Source: Biomphalaria glabrata
Lineage: Eukaryota; Mollusca; Gastropoda; Planorbidae
Reading direction: 5' to 3'
Assembly: GCF_947242115.1 (NCBI RefSeq)
Contig: NC_074717.1
Location: forward strand, 35,752,201 to 35,816,200
DNA: 64,000 nucleotides
Shown piece by piece: positions 21,913 through 33,340 of this stretch (position 1 is its first letter; every line of letters begins with the position of its first letter). The position numbers and the translations under genes were made by a program. The notes below the pieces were generated by a model, which did not search any database, had not been told where the DNA came from, and was given only the letters and a program-made list of their open reading frames with translations.

Positions 21913-22050
21913 GTGGATGTTATTAAAGTGTCAAGATCATCTAGTAGATCTCGGTGACTAATAGTATCGTCTATTGTATTGTTTTCCTGCTAGTCAGACA
22001 GAGGCGATGTAAAAACAATTTAAATACAATAAAAAGCTTTACGTTTATTT
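21913..22050 (+). other. Possible alternative last exon of the peptide gene (2)
   Basis: The acceptor is a good one (CTCTTGTTTACAG|G) and the poly(A) signal AATAAA is at 22028. Joined to the donor at 20648, the frame would continue RIY-WWMLLKCQDHLVDLGD and stop at 21961. With the donor at 20668 it is 3' UTR. Confidence 0.4.
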
Positions 22051-22789
22051 ACAAAGTTTATATCAACTGTGTGTCTGTCTGTCTGTCTGTTTAAAATTTC
22101 GAACAATTATTCATTGACATTGGCAAGACATGAATCAATAAAAAGAGTAACCTATTAGTCAATTATTTACTGGTAATTAATTATTTTATTTGATACCTAC
22201 AAGGGAAAATAACCCTACAGTATACAATAATGTGGCTAAATTTGTTTGTATTAGTCCCACTAAATAATTGTTAACGCTATATCTGCCTCACTCTTTCTCT
22301 GATCAAGTTGATACTGGTATTTAAACACTTTTTTATTGTAGCTAACAAAACATGAATCAATAATAAAAATTAGTAATTAGTCAATTAATTATTTTTATTT
22401 AATTATTTTGTTCGATATTAAATAAGGGAAACAACTTGTATATTATTAATGGATATATTTTAAAGGGCAAAGTTCTTCCCCTTTAGCTAAGCATTTTTTA
22501 AAATCAAAACAGGATTTTTAATATTTTACTTGTCGCATTTAGATGAATTCTAAGTTGTTTTTTTGTGTTTTTTTTTTGTTGTTGTTTAGCATATGGAGAA
22601 CTTATGCAAGAAAGAAAAAAATAAGGAAAAATTCAAAAGACGGTTTCATGATTAATTATAATGAACACTTCCCAGATTGTGATTATTTCCAAGACATAAA
22701 ATGCATATATATATATACAGATATTTCATATAATTCGAAATTTGATTGTTGTTCAGAGTTTATTAGAATTTTTTAAAATTTTATTAGGG
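22051..22789. other. No gene seen
   Basis: AT-rich sequence with a (GTCT)n run at 22072-22091. The short frame at 22543-22776 is low-complexity and has no recognisable domain. Confidence 0.5.
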
Positions 22790-23446
22790 CTTTAATCCCC
22801 GAAAGGAGAGTGAAGCAGAAGATATTTATTTAACTACTGGATTAGAGCCCGCAGTCTCCAGGGCGGCGGCTGATCAGTTCAGGACGTCAGCGTAACTGTT
22901 CAGGGCTTTCGCAAGAAAGGATTTGAGCCTCTCAAGCCCTGACTCAAATGGAGTTTGATGATGATGATGATGAATTAACTAATAGTTTTTTTTTTTTTTA
23001 TTTATTCTTTTTTTCTGGTACAAGTAATAATCATGCATAATTTCAACTTCAAAGATGATGATGATTTTATTAGGGGCCACTAAATTAACTTCGCTTAGGC
23101 TTCAAATGACCTAAAGCCGAACCTGGGAGTATCTTAAAGAAAAGCTCTCACTGTACATTTCAAACAGATCATTGCCGTTCTTAAAATCATTTCGGATGAA
23201 GTTTTCCTTATATCTGCAACTAGAAAGCAGTAGGTTAATAAATCTACACCACATGAATCAATAATTTTCTGTTCTATTGAGTTCAGGCAAAGAACATGCG
23301 TTACTACATTCAGAAAAATAATGTATGGATGTGTGATTGAGAGGATTAAACTACTTGGCTACCCTACAAGATGGTGGGTGTCATGCGCATATGGAGTTGG
23401 AGGGGGCTCGTCTGGCCGGCCACCCCTGATACTCTATCAGTTAATA
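22790..23446. repeat. Unassigned repeats with (GAT)n tails
   Basis: Two blocks, 22790-22972 and 23055-23170, face each other with GATGATGATGAT at their inner ends and TTTTATTAGGG at the edges. They look like retroposon copies in opposite orientation, but I could not name a family. Confidence 0.35.
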
Positions 23447-24277
23447 CAGTGATGCCCAATCTATGGCCCGCGGGTCAGATCCCATGCAGAGGCGTAGTGA
23501 GTAAAACGTGCGCCAGGGGCAAGGTACTTTATTGGCGCCCCCCCCCCCATTTTCCATGAACATCACACAGGAATATAGGCTTATAAATAAAAGTATTTAA
23601 TAATAATATAGTACAAATAACCTTAGAATGTATTCCCTAACTAAAATATCTTAAATAATTTTATATTTTAGGCGCCTAACTGTGTGTTGCGTCCCTCTGC
23701 TTTCCAGCTTGGGAAATGTCGAAAAAAACAAACAAACAAACAACAGATTTCTACACCGTGTTGTCTACATTGCATATTTCCAAAAACAATTGCTGGGTAT
23801 GATCACAATGTAAACAAGCACTTAATTTAGCAGAAAAACTTTTTTTGTTATAGGTGTTATTATGCCAACTGTAACCACGGGAATTGTTATAAAACTATTG
23901 AAAATGATTTATCATGTATTTCAAGGCGCGGTGACTGAGAGGTAAAGCGTTTGACTTTCGAGCTGAGGTTCCGGATTCGAATCCTGGTGAAGACTGGGAT
24001 TTTAATTTCGGGATCTTTGGGCGCCTCTGAGTCCACCCAAAACCTTACATTATTTGGGGAAAGTAAAGGCGTTTTGTCATTGTGCTGACTACATGAAACC
24101 CTGGTTAACAGAGGGTCACAGAAACAGATGACTGTTACATCATCTGCCCTATAGATCGCAAGGTCTATCGCAACTAGTCTCTATTTCATTTTTTAAAATC
24201 TTTTTATTAATGTGGCCCGCGACACGAGTGTGGGAAATTAAAGTTGCCCGCAGGACGTGTAAGGTTGGGCATCATTG
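23447..24277. mobile_element. Non-autonomous hAT element with nested insertions
   Basis: The ends are CAGTGATGCCCAATCTATGG and, reversed, CAATGATGCCCAACCTTA, with GGCCCGCGGG-like subtermini. The flanks AGTTAATA and AGTTCATC match at 6 of 8. Nested inside are a CAGAGGCGTAG element end (about 23490) and a family-I SINE (23925-24166). No transposase was seen. Confidence 0.75.
23925..24166 (+). repeat. Family-I SINE nested in a hAT element
   Basis: The copy runs from GGCGCGGTGACTGAGAGGTA, with B box GGATTCGAATCC, to ATAGATCGCAAGGTCTA. It is younger than the surrounding hAT copy. Confidence 0.8.
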
Positions 24278-24284
24278 AGTTCAT

Positions 24285-25245
24285 CATCATCATTGGCCTT
24301 CTTCAGTCGTTGAATGACTATGATTCATCTCGAACACTTTTTCATATGGCTGTGGAGCCCTATTTTGGAGAGACACTCCCGCCCACATATATTGCAGGTA
24401 AATATGGCTTTCGCTTTGCTGACCATTTTCAGTGTGGCACGCTTTTCTTGAAGAGCTGAGGTCCATGTTTTCTCGCTGTCTATAGCTTTCTTGGTCAACG
24501 TCTCTTTCCAACTAGTACAGTCTAAGGCTATGTCTTCCAAATGGTCAGTATCAATGTTCACTTATTTTAAATCCCGCATTATCACATCCACGTCACGGAG
24601 GTGGGGGCGACCAGTTTTAGTTGAGCCAGACGCAAGTTGCCTGTACAGGATGATTTTCGGGATACGATTGTCCTCCATCCGGCGAACATGTCCGAGCCAG
24701 CGCAGGCGGCGTTGCATGAGGACTGTAAAGATGCTGAGAAGGCCTGTTCTCGCGAGGATCTCGGTATTACACACTCTTTCTTTCTATGTTATTTTTAAGA
24801 TCCTTCGAAGGCAGCGCAAGTGGAATAAGTTTAGTTTTCTCTCTTAATTTGTGTAGGTTGTCCACGACTCACTGGCGTACAGTTGCGTGCTAAGAGCACA
24901 TGCCTTGTAGACCTTCATTTTGGTCTCTGTGGTGAGCTACTGGTTTTCGTCGTAGTCTAGCGAATGTTGATGCGGCCTTCCCTATGCCTTTTTTTAATCT
25001 CCTCTTCTAGATACAGGTCATCTTGAAATGTAGATCCAAGGAAGCAAAATTCGTTTATGGCATACAGCTTGTCAATGAGGATGGATGGTGTTGCTGTTGC
25101 AGGTGGTCCCATAACGTTAGTTTTCTTTGTGCTAATGGTTAGGCCATACTCTTTGCAAGCTTTAGACAAGCGGGACATTAGTGACTTATGCTCCTCTTGT
25201 GAGTGTGCAACTACCGCTGCGTCGTCCGTAAAGAGCATATCTCTT
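24285..25245 (-). mobile_element. LINE reverse-transcriptase, 3' half, decayed
   Basis: Minus-strand frames, in order: 25238-24957 holds LFTDDAAVVAHS (the FADD/YADD-type catalytic box, here FTDD), ACKEYGLTISTKKTNVMG and FCFLGSTFQDD. Then 24774-24562 holds RLRWLGHVRRMEDNRIPK and GRPHLRDVDVIMRDLK. Then 24561-24325 holds CNICGRECLSKIGLHSHMKK, a C-terminal zinc-finger-like end. The order is that of a non-LTR retrotransposon common in invertebrates (RTE/L1-like). The N-terminal endonuclease and early RT are missing, and the frame is interrupted between the three pieces. Confidence 0.88.
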
Positions 25246-25261
25246 ACTGAGTTAATAAATT

Positions 25262-26801
25262 AAGTAATCATATGTAAGTAAACATATGTTAGTTAACAAA
25301 GTTAAAAGTGTTAAATATTTTATGATTCGATAATAAAGTATGACATGAATGATTATTCTATAAATAACAATAAGTACAAGATCCGAGCGCCTAAGTTAGG
25401 TTAAATTATGCAACATAGATCTAATTAATATGCAAGCGCACCTTAGTCCCAGTGCAAATAGTCCAACCTGGGCTCATGATCCCCACGCCCCAATTCCATG
25501 GATAATTATTAATAGCCAAGTAGGGTCCATGCAACTAAAACATTCTACAGATCAGGCTAGACTCCAGCAGAATCCCAAACCTGCGCCCATAAACAAGAAA
25601 AATATGCATTCCTTGTGACCGCCATTCACAAGATTATAATACCAACTAGAGCTACGAAACTTACGCAATACTGGAGAAAAACACCAAGCAGAGAGCTTCT
25701 GCCAAGAATCTGCTACCCAAGCAAAACAAAAAGAAGCAATGACGCCAACATAGCGCGTCCTTAGAGATAGCGCACAAACTACTATGGTCCACAAAAGAAA
25801 CACACCTAGCAAAGAAGCAACTCCATATGCACATGACAGTGGCGATGGGTCGAATCCCTATGTAGGTCAGAAATATTTTAAACTGGGATTTCGCTCGAGC
25901 TGAGTTTTTATTTTGCTGAGCGCATAAAGGCAGCTCTAAAACGTGTTCCTCTAGGTACTTCATCTTCCCCGTACACCTACACATCTCTACCAAAGAGAAT
26001 TGACCAGAGCCAACTGATTTTGTTTTAGCGAAGACGCACTATATAGCAAGGTTGCAAAGGCAGCCCCTGAAGTGGAAGGTAAAAAGGCAGGTGTCAATAT
26101 TTCAGGAAGAATTAGGAAACTATGAACTACAAATTTTCAACAACTACAACCCTATCCCCTTCGTATGCGTGTCGAAAGTGTTGTCGATGCGATTGTATTG
26201 ATAGTTCAACTAACGACTTGATACCACAGGATAAGGAAATTAATTAATGTCATTATTATTACACTGTTTATATATATATGTATTCAATGAACGGATAGTT
26301 ATGAAGATGTGCCAATATGTGAACCTGACCTAACTGATTTTATTTGAACGATTATCTAATTGATTTAATTTTTTGTAAAGGGTCAATATCTTATTTAAAG
26401 CCTCAACAACAACAAAATTGTTATTTAGTAATTAAATTCTTTTAAAAACATTTTTTGACTTTTATTTCAAAACTTTTACATTAATGTGCTACATACATGC
26501 TAAATGATTGTTCCCTGTACTAAATAGTCTCATTGTTTATTAATTATTTTTATTAATAGTGAATTGTAAAAATGGTGTATTTTTACGTTAAAAAAATGCT
26601 TGCCAAATTGAATTTTTCGCTTAAAAAAATAGATTAAAAAGACAGTAGCGTTTTGCATCAGAACTTTAAAAGATCTCAAATATTATGATATCGGATATTC
26701 AATATCTTTTCCATTTTATGACATCTAAACGGGATATACGGACGGACAGACAGACCACACAAAACTAATAGCGACTTTTCCCCATACGTTGGTTTCTAAA
26801 A
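25262..26801. other. No gene seen
   Basis: Open frames here (for example 25661-25993 minus, 110 residues) have no domain, leader or paralog that I recognise. A GGTCGAATCCCT motif at about 25848 hints at an old SINE. The rest is AT-rich. Confidence 0.45.
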
Positions 26802-26805
26802 ATAG

Positions 26806-27695
26806 TGTTACATATTTCTGAATCTTCTGGCTAAATGTACTAGTAGGCACACAAATAAAAACACTGTAAAGAACTTGACGACTCAACTTTCAGTTTCATA
26901 TAACTTTATTGACTATTAACTCTAACAATTTCACTGTAACATGTAGCGTAGAAGAATGTACAATATCTGTCAGTTTACAGTTAGCTATACTTCGTTGCAA
27001 TTCATCTCTTCACTTCGTTGCAATTCATCTCTTCTCAACTTGCATCGAGCCGTATTCCACAGAACAGACCAACGACACACTTCCCAGTGTCGCTCTAGGT
27101 CTCCCAAAACTGAACCAAGTCGTACTCAAGTCTATCGAATCAGAGCCGCACACGTCTTACATCGACTGTATCGACTGTAACGGCTCAAGTCCACTGTAGT
27201 TCGCTGTATAGACTTTAACGACAGTAGTCCACTCCAGTTAACTCTACCCTAGTTAACTTGCATCGAGTCGTACACATTTCTCTTCCACTAGAGCCGCACA
27301 CGTCTTACATCGTCTGTATCGACTGTAACGGCTCACTCACGACTCACTCACGACTGACTTTCACATTAACTCTCTGGCTTACATAGAGTCCCTAATCGCT
27401 TGTCCAATATTACAAAAACACAAAAACACTGCTAGTATCCACGGGAGGAAACATCACATCCTGTCGTTGTTTATACATGTCGATTCCAGAAAACATCGGC
27501 TGCAGTGTCATCTTGCCAGGGTCACAAGTTGTGACCTCTATCTGTCACTGGACATTGCTAGTACCTTCTGGAATAACACGTAGGGACACGTCACATCCTG
27601 TCTTTGTTTATACATGTACATTCCAGAGAACACTCGCTGTGTCATCTCGCCGGGGTCATACGTTGACCTCTACCTATCACTGTTCAGTTGTAACA
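26806..27695 (-). mobile_element. Solo-LTR-like fossil, copy 1 (890 bp)
   Basis: The ends are TGTTAC...GTAACA with a 4-bp flank repeat ATAG (26802-26805 and 27696-27699). On the minus strand the layout is U3-like, then a TATA-type box (CTATGTAAGCC; CTATATAAGCC in copy 2), then a poly(A) signal AATAAA, which is an LTR's order. The 4-bp target repeat suits a Ty3/Gypsy-type element. No internal region is attached. It is moderately old, judged by divergence from copy 2. Confidence 0.6.
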
Positions 27696-27760
27696 ATAGC
27701 ACTAAAAAGATGTTAATGCTAACTTTAACAAACATTTTCGTTCAATTGATTATTTTTTTT

Positions 27761-28010
27761 ATTGCTGAGTGGTGAAGCGCTTGCCTTCCGAACGGAGGGG
27801 TCTAGTGTTCGAGTCCCTGTGAATAATGTGATGTTGAATTCAGGATTGCTAGAACGCCACTAAGACTAGCCAACTCCAATGAGTACCAAACATTCCTTGG
27901 GCAAAGCAAAGTAGAGGCAGTTGGGCGTTATGCTGAACCCATAATCGTCATAGAAAAATGACTTATATATCGTTTGCCCTATAGCTTGCAAGGTCTGAAG
28001 TAGGAACTTT
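27761..28010 (+). repeat. Family-I SINE
   Basis: GCTGAGTGGTGAAGCGCTTG and TGTTCGAGTCCC form the tRNA-like head. ATAGCTTGCAAGGTCTGAAG marks the tail. It is more diverged than the intron copies in gene B. Confidence 0.72.
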
Positions 28011-28839
28011 TGAATACTATTCAAAGCGGGTATGAGTTACTGTGTTTGATTTTTAAAACTGTATAATAAATATAATAGAGTATAGCTGTTATATAGTGCT
28101 ACTTTCTTGCTTATAGCATGCTCAGAGCGCTATGGATCAATCTCATCTATGGACCAGTTTGGGTCGGGGGTATCTAGAAGATTTTCCGTGCTGCCTTAAG
28201 CCGCTCAATAAACAAAACCCTGCTCGTGTGTCGAACCTCGGGCCCCTTCGTAGGTAGCCAAGCTAATCCAAGTTCAAGTGTACTTAGCCTCTCGAACACG
28301 CTTTTAATACACTTGGCATCCTCGTTCCATGTGATACGTCTCTAATCTCTTGGCGTCATTGTATTAGGTGTAGTCTAAAATAAAATTAATAAACATGGCA
28401 TCTCAAATGCTGCGAATTGTTGTCTGCTTTCATGGTACAGATGTTATATTTATCTTTAGTGCAAACATTTTGTACAAAGATTATAGCCATATAACACGCA
28501 TTGGATTTTGAAATAATATCCCTAAACAAACGGTATCCAGGTAATGTGAGTTACACTAGTTTGCCTCCATTTTTCTATACATTGGTGTTTCTCATGCTGT
28601 GGTCTGCGGACCTCCAAATGTCCTCGAGATGACCGATGACCGAAGAAAGATGAAAATACATTTTTAATAACTTCTTCGCTAATAGCCAATATATCCGATC
28701 GGATAATTTGAATAATAATAAATTCTCCCTTCACTATAGTTTACATTTAGTTATATTTATTGCATTTAAGTCTCTTCTTCACTTAGGAGTCCGTGGGCAA
28801 GTTTTGACTATATAAAGGGTCGGGTTTTTATGCCAAAGA
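28011..28839. other. No gene seen; weak hAT end
   Basis: GTTTCTCATGCTGTGGTCTG at about 28588 looks like a decayed hAT terminus. The short minus-strand frame at 28522-28734 lies over it and is not convincing. Confidence 0.4.
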
Positions 28840-29698
28840 ATCCTGGAAGTCAGTGGAAGCCATCCACTGTCATCTCAGAAGCTCAACGCCAAGATCATAC
28901 TTTGTACAGACACCTGAAGAGGCCACATACAGAAGAAATAGAAAAATGTTAAGAAAGACAATTTCTAGACCAAACGAGACTCCAGATGTATTTAAATGGG
29001 ACAATTCTGATACATCCTACGAAACGCAAGTCACAAAACCCGAGACTGCGATTGCTAGTCCAGCACCTGTTGTAACACAATATGGCCCAGCCCCAGTGGT
29101 TACACGCTATGGCAGATCAGTAAGACCACCACAACGTTTTCCTGATGTAGATATTTAGACATTTACTATTTAGACATTCATTATTTCAAATGCAGCCTAT
29201 GTGTAAAAAACTGTTTGATGTTTTCTTACATTATATATTATAATAATATTATATTATATAAATATTTACACCTAACTTTAAATCGATGGTACTATATTGT
29301 TAACATATTAGTAATGTTAGAACTTTATATTGTGAATGTTTTAAACTTTAAATAGTTACATTGAAATGTCTATTGATTATCTGTGTTAGTAAATATTATG
29401 CATTACCAATCAGCATTACGTTTTATAGATGTTTTATCATTAAATGTTTGTAAGAAGGGAGATGTGTTAGTAAATGTTATTGTTTTATTAGGCCCGTCTC
29501 GTTATTGTAACCCAGTAACCTACATTGCTGAAATGTCGAAAGAATGCGCTAATTAACAGATAGGGGAATAATTGAATTCCTTTCAGGCCTATATATATAT
29601 ATAAATATATATCTATATCTGTTCATATCTAACATGAATAAAGGAGCATTTAAACTGACAAGAAAGTGTTTGTTAGTCTTTACTAGCCTACTATTACA
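28840..29698 (+). mobile_element. LTR retrotransposon fossil (Ty3/Gypsy-like), 3' end with LTR
   Basis: Parts present: the C-terminal tail of a pol/integrase frame (28853-29158, with PRSYFVQTPEEATYRRNRKM and YGRSVRPPQRF, a common Gypsy pol ending), a polypurine tract just before 29463, and an LTR of about 236 bp (29463-29698) with TG...CA ends. The rest of the element is absent, so it is broken. It is moderately old. Confidence 0.72.
29463..29698 (+). repeat. 3' LTR of the Gypsy-like fossil
   Basis: The LTR starts TGTGTTAGTAAATG directly after AAGAAGGGAGA and ends CTACTATTACA. It contains GAATAAAGGAGC near its end, a poly(A) signal in the usual place. A similar polypurine-TGTGTTA junction occurs at about 33312. 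Confidence 0.65.
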
Positions 29699-29706
29699 TA
29701 CCCCGT

Positions 29707-30035
29707 GTATACATTATTCTATTATTGAACGTGATGTTTTCGCCAGAGCGGGTCTTTTAAAAAGCTGATTTTTTTTTTAATCTTGAGTAAAGCTTCAGCT
29801 TCCAATCGTTCCCAAAGCCCTCTGATATCTCATTAATACGCACTTAGTAAACATAGGATTTTTAGATTACAGAAATAGTCGCAAAAATTCTAATTTGTCG
29901 TCATTCATGTTAGATGCGAAAACAAAATGTACTGGTTGATATTTCCTCTAGTTTGAGATTGTGATTGTTTCAGAAATAATGCTGAACTTTTATATTTTGT
30001 AATATTTTGTATTTGAAAAGCACGATTTAAAGATG
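29707..30035. repeat. Duplicated block, copy 1 (partner 42880-43200)
   Basis: ATTGAACGTGATGTTTT, GGTCTTTTAAAAAG, TAGTAAACATAGGAT and AAGCACGATTTAAAGATG recur in the same order at 42890-43200. No coding potential. It is the right end of the segmental duplication whose left end is 19010/40090. Confidence 0.65.
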
Positions 30036-30234
30036 TATGAGTTTATTAGTATCTAAGAACATGGGAAAGAAATTGTAATTGACTGAAGTGGTGGTAAAAG
30101 CTGAATTAGTCCCCTTTAGAGGTCGTCGACTGAGTCTTAGTGAACACGAACCTGAAAATAGGACGAGACTATAGAAACAATAGACAAATATACAATCTTC
30201 CATGTTCATTAGACCTCCACTAGCTGAGTGGTAA

Positions 30235-30287
30235 TCATGTTGGCACAGCGTAGGAAGGAACATTGTCATGTTGGGGCATACTATGCC
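30235..30287 (+). mobile_element. LINE C-terminal fragment, left part
   Basis: TTGGCACAGCGTAGGAAGGA through GGGGCATACTATGCC continues, after the inserted element, at 32289. It is the host sequence split by the 30288-32280 insertion. Confidence 0.55.
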
Positions 30288-32280
30288 CACTAGCGGATCC
30301 AGAACTTTGGAGTGGGGGGGGCGATTTTTTTCCAAACCCTAACCCTAACGCCCAGTAAACCGTAACCCTACGCATAAACGTGCACACACACACACACGCG
30401 CGCGCACACACACACATATATATGTATATATATATATATATATAAATATGAGAATAAAAAAAGCAGCATTTCTCAACCTTCGGCGAAAAACAAAACAACT
30501 GGGGCAGCGCTATAAGGTTCTCTGGTGAAGTTCGGGGCGAAGCCCCGACGCCATAAGCGTTTTCTTGCTTTTTTCACTGCAGAAACGCATTCTCCTGACA
30601 AGTACAGCTCATTATTCATCAATGGAGTACGGAGCGAAGCCCCGACGCCAAAAGCGTTTTCTTGCATTCTTCTCTGCAGAAACGCATTCTCCTGACATCT
30701 ACAACTCATTACCCATAAATGAAGTTCGGGGCGAAGCCCCGACGCCAAAAGCGTTTTCTTGCATTCTTCACTGCAGAAACGCATTCTCCTGACCTGAAGC
30801 TCATTATTCATACTATTAAAAAACGACCTTTCGAATAATGTTGTACTTGAAAAATATTCTAATTTGAATTTATAGGCCCATAATACATTGCAAATAAAAC
30901 TGATTTGTTCCTTGAAAAGATAGGATACCCCATATATTTAGATTTTTGCTTTGAGGATCGCCGCCGAAAAAAAACTTATTCGATAAATATTTTTCAAGAA
31001 AACTCTAGTATAAATTGTGAGTTATAGTCCCAAATTTATTTAGCTAGAAAAATATCAGATTGAAAAGGTTGGGAAAAGGTGACTATATAAACCTTATTTG
31101 AGTTTAGAACTCATCTCAATCATGACTCTTATACTGAAAAATTTCGTTTGAATTCTAACTTTTCCAATGCAAAGTCTTTCTTAAAATACTTATGATAACT
31201 TCATGTGAAATTACAAAACTCTGTCTGGAAATGGGAATGGCGGTAGAGTGAAAACGATTAATCCTCGCTCCTTTACTAATTTCTGCTAAAGATTGCATTT
31301 GGCATTAAAGAATAGGTATGGGGCGACTCGATATAAGAATTTAATTTTTAGTATATATAAATTATATTAGTGACAGATTTTTTTAATTTTGTAATTTCTT
31401 AACTATAATACAAAAAGAAAAAGTATTGATTTGTCCGATGGGGGAAATGCGATTGCATGTATCGCCCCTCTCACCTGGTACAACCCTTTTTCATTTAAAT
31501 TTACTAATGATACAATTTGAGATTAGAGTGTGGTACGACATATTTACAATGGGTCACATATCAATACGTAGTTTATATTATATAGATATTCAACTAATTT
31601 TATTCACAAACTATGATTCTCCACAAAAATAGGACCGCCCCCCCCCCAGCACTCAGAGAACTAGAGTGGGGAGGGCCGTACATGCAATCGCCCCCCCCCT
31701 CACCCCACCGAATCGGCCAAAATACCAGAAAGGGAGAAACATAATATAAAATTTATATATTAATTCAACTAATTTTGTTCACAAACTATGATTTCTCCAT
31801 AAAAACGGACCGCCCCCCCCACTCAAAGGGTTTAGGTGGGAAGGGCAGAAGAGGTATTCGTCCCCCCCCCCCAACCAATCGGCAAACAGGGAACGACATA
31901 ATATAAAGATCGGTTAAAATATCAATAACAAGTTACAAGGGTATAGATATTTAATTGATTTGTTAGCAGGCTGTGATTTCTACCAATAAATTGGACCGCC
32001 CCCCCACTCGAAAGTGTAGGGGGGGGGGCGGGATTGATACCATCGCCCCCTCCCGACCCCACCAAATCGGCCAACATACTAGAGGGGGGGGCGAAATAAT
32101 CTAAAAATAGGTTGAAATATAAATAATTAGTATATATTTTTAACATAAGTAATAAATTCGAATACAAATTGTGTGAATCCTATACTAAAGTTCGTCCGCC
32201 CCCTCCCTTCGGGGGGGGGGGGGGGTCGGCCGAGTGGGGGGGGCGATCGCCCCTACCGCCCCCCCCTGGATCCGCCAGTG
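30288..32280. mobile_element. DNA transposon with CACTGGCGGATCCAG ends, 1993 bp
   Basis: CACTAGCGGATCCAG on the left is inverted to CTGGATCCGCCAGTG on the right. A perfect 8-bp target duplication ACTATGCC lies at 30280-30287 and 32281-32288. The interior holds a (CA)n/(TA)n tract, three 97-bp repeats and four roughly 200-bp units with runs of C and G around CACTC...GGGG. No transposase was seen, so the copy is non-autonomous. Eight-base duplications fit hAT or P-type elements. Partial copies lie at 1860-1934, 35157-35610 and 39457-40030. Confidence 0.85.
30528..30815 (+). repeat. 97-bp tandem repeat, three units, each with a GGGGCGAAGCCCC hairpin
   Basis: Each unit has GTTCGGGGCGAAGCCCCGAC (or a close variant), then AAAAGCGTTTTCTTGC, then CTGCAGAAACGCATTCTCCT and CTCATTA. 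It lies near the left end of the 1993-bp transposon. Frames open across it on both strands are repeat artefacts. Confidence 0.9.
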
Positions 32281-32288
32281 ACTATGCC

Positions 32289-32478
32289 CGGTTCCGTCCG
32301 AATTACGACTCACGATGGCGTCACTGTGGAGAGAGCGTCGAAACAATGTCGCTTATCTTGTACGAGTGTCCCCAGCTCCGAGAGCTAAAGGGTGGCGGCG
32401 CGTCTGAGCATGTATGGTAGCTACAAGGCATTACGCCAAACGGCCCAGTTTCTTGCCAGAGCACTACGGAAGGATTGA
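32289..32478 (+). mobile_element. LINE C-terminal fragment, right part
   Basis: The frame reads RWRHCGESVETMSLILYECP, QLRELK, and in another phase KALRQTAQFLARALRKD before a stop. This is the Cys-rich tail seen at the end of RNase-H-bearing LINE ORFs. One frame change lies between the two pieces. Confidence 0.65.
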
Positions 32479-33340
32479 GTTCTTCGTGCTCTGATTTTTC
32501 AATACAAGCTCATCTCAGGTGGTGTTCTAGAATGGAAACGCTACAGACGCTGTGTTTTGATCTTGTCATAAAAAAACATTCAGCCCCCAAATCTTACATT
32601 ATAAAGACAAACGGAAAAACATACAGAAGAAATCAACGCTTTTTGAATAAGAGTTTCGATGAAGACATCTCTGGGTACTATGATACCGATGGAGACAATG
32701 AACTGCAAACTGTTGGAACAAACGAAACAGACAGTTATACACCAACGTCTAGAGAACTTGTTGTGCCAGTCAAGACAACCAGAAGTGGACGAATTGTTAA
32801 AGATCCTAGTAGACAGGGCCGGCCTTAGGCCAATGCAGCCTATGCGGTCGCAGTGGGTCCAGCGCTTTCATAGTCCCCGCGCTAATTCTAAGTGTACATT
32901 ATTAAATTAAACCATTATAATGTATATAAAATAACAGGGTTTTCGCGACCCCCTGATTTTCCAGGGCCTCCAGGAAATCTCATGAAAAGGCAAAATATAC
33001 GATAAAGTCCTGAACTTTTTTTGAATTTATTCAAATCTCCTGAAGAATAGACGAAATTGACATTTTGGGTGCCTATAAATAAAAAGTGGCATTGCGAGCT
33101 TTCATTTGATAAAAATTTATTGCAAAGACGAAAATATGCCTATTTTCTAATTTAAAAAAATTATTTTGACATTATGATCATCCCTACCCAGACTAGGCCT
33201 CGCGCGATCCGTTTCGCATAGGGCCCCCCAAATGCTAGGGCCGGCCCTGCTAGTAGATATTACTCTTAAGAACTTTAAAAGGAAGGGTGTGATAATAACT
33301 TCAAAAGGAAGGATGTGTTAATATTATAGGATATTACGTC
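32479..33340 (+). mobile_element. LTR retrotransposon fossil (Ty3/Gypsy-like), second copy, split by a hAT
   Basis: A pol C-terminal tail (SAPKSYIIKTNGKTYRRNQR, TRSGRIVKDPSRQ) is present to 32813. A hAT copy is inserted at 32814-33249. After it come purine-rich tracts and an LTR-like start TGTGTTAATATTATAGG at about 33313. It is related to the fossil at 28840 but diverged. Broken; the LTR is not complete as far as I can see. Confidence 0.68.
32814..33249. mobile_element. Non-autonomous hAT (CAGGGCCGGCC family), 436 bp
   Basis: CAGGGCCGGCCTTAG on the left and CTAGGGCCGGCCCTG on the right are flanked by a perfect 8-bp duplication CTAGTAGA at 32806-32813 and 33250-33257. Same family as 20927-21415 and 51318-52012. 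It has no transposase. It is younger than the LTR fossil it interrupts. Confidence 0.92.

Noticed and set aside
25661-25993. 110-residue minus-strand frame as a host gene
   Set aside because: No recognisable domain, paralog, splice sites or conserved neighbour; the length is within chance expectation.
30473-30811. 112-residue minus-strand frame as a gene
   Set aside because: It covers the 97-bp tandem repeat inside a DNA transposon.
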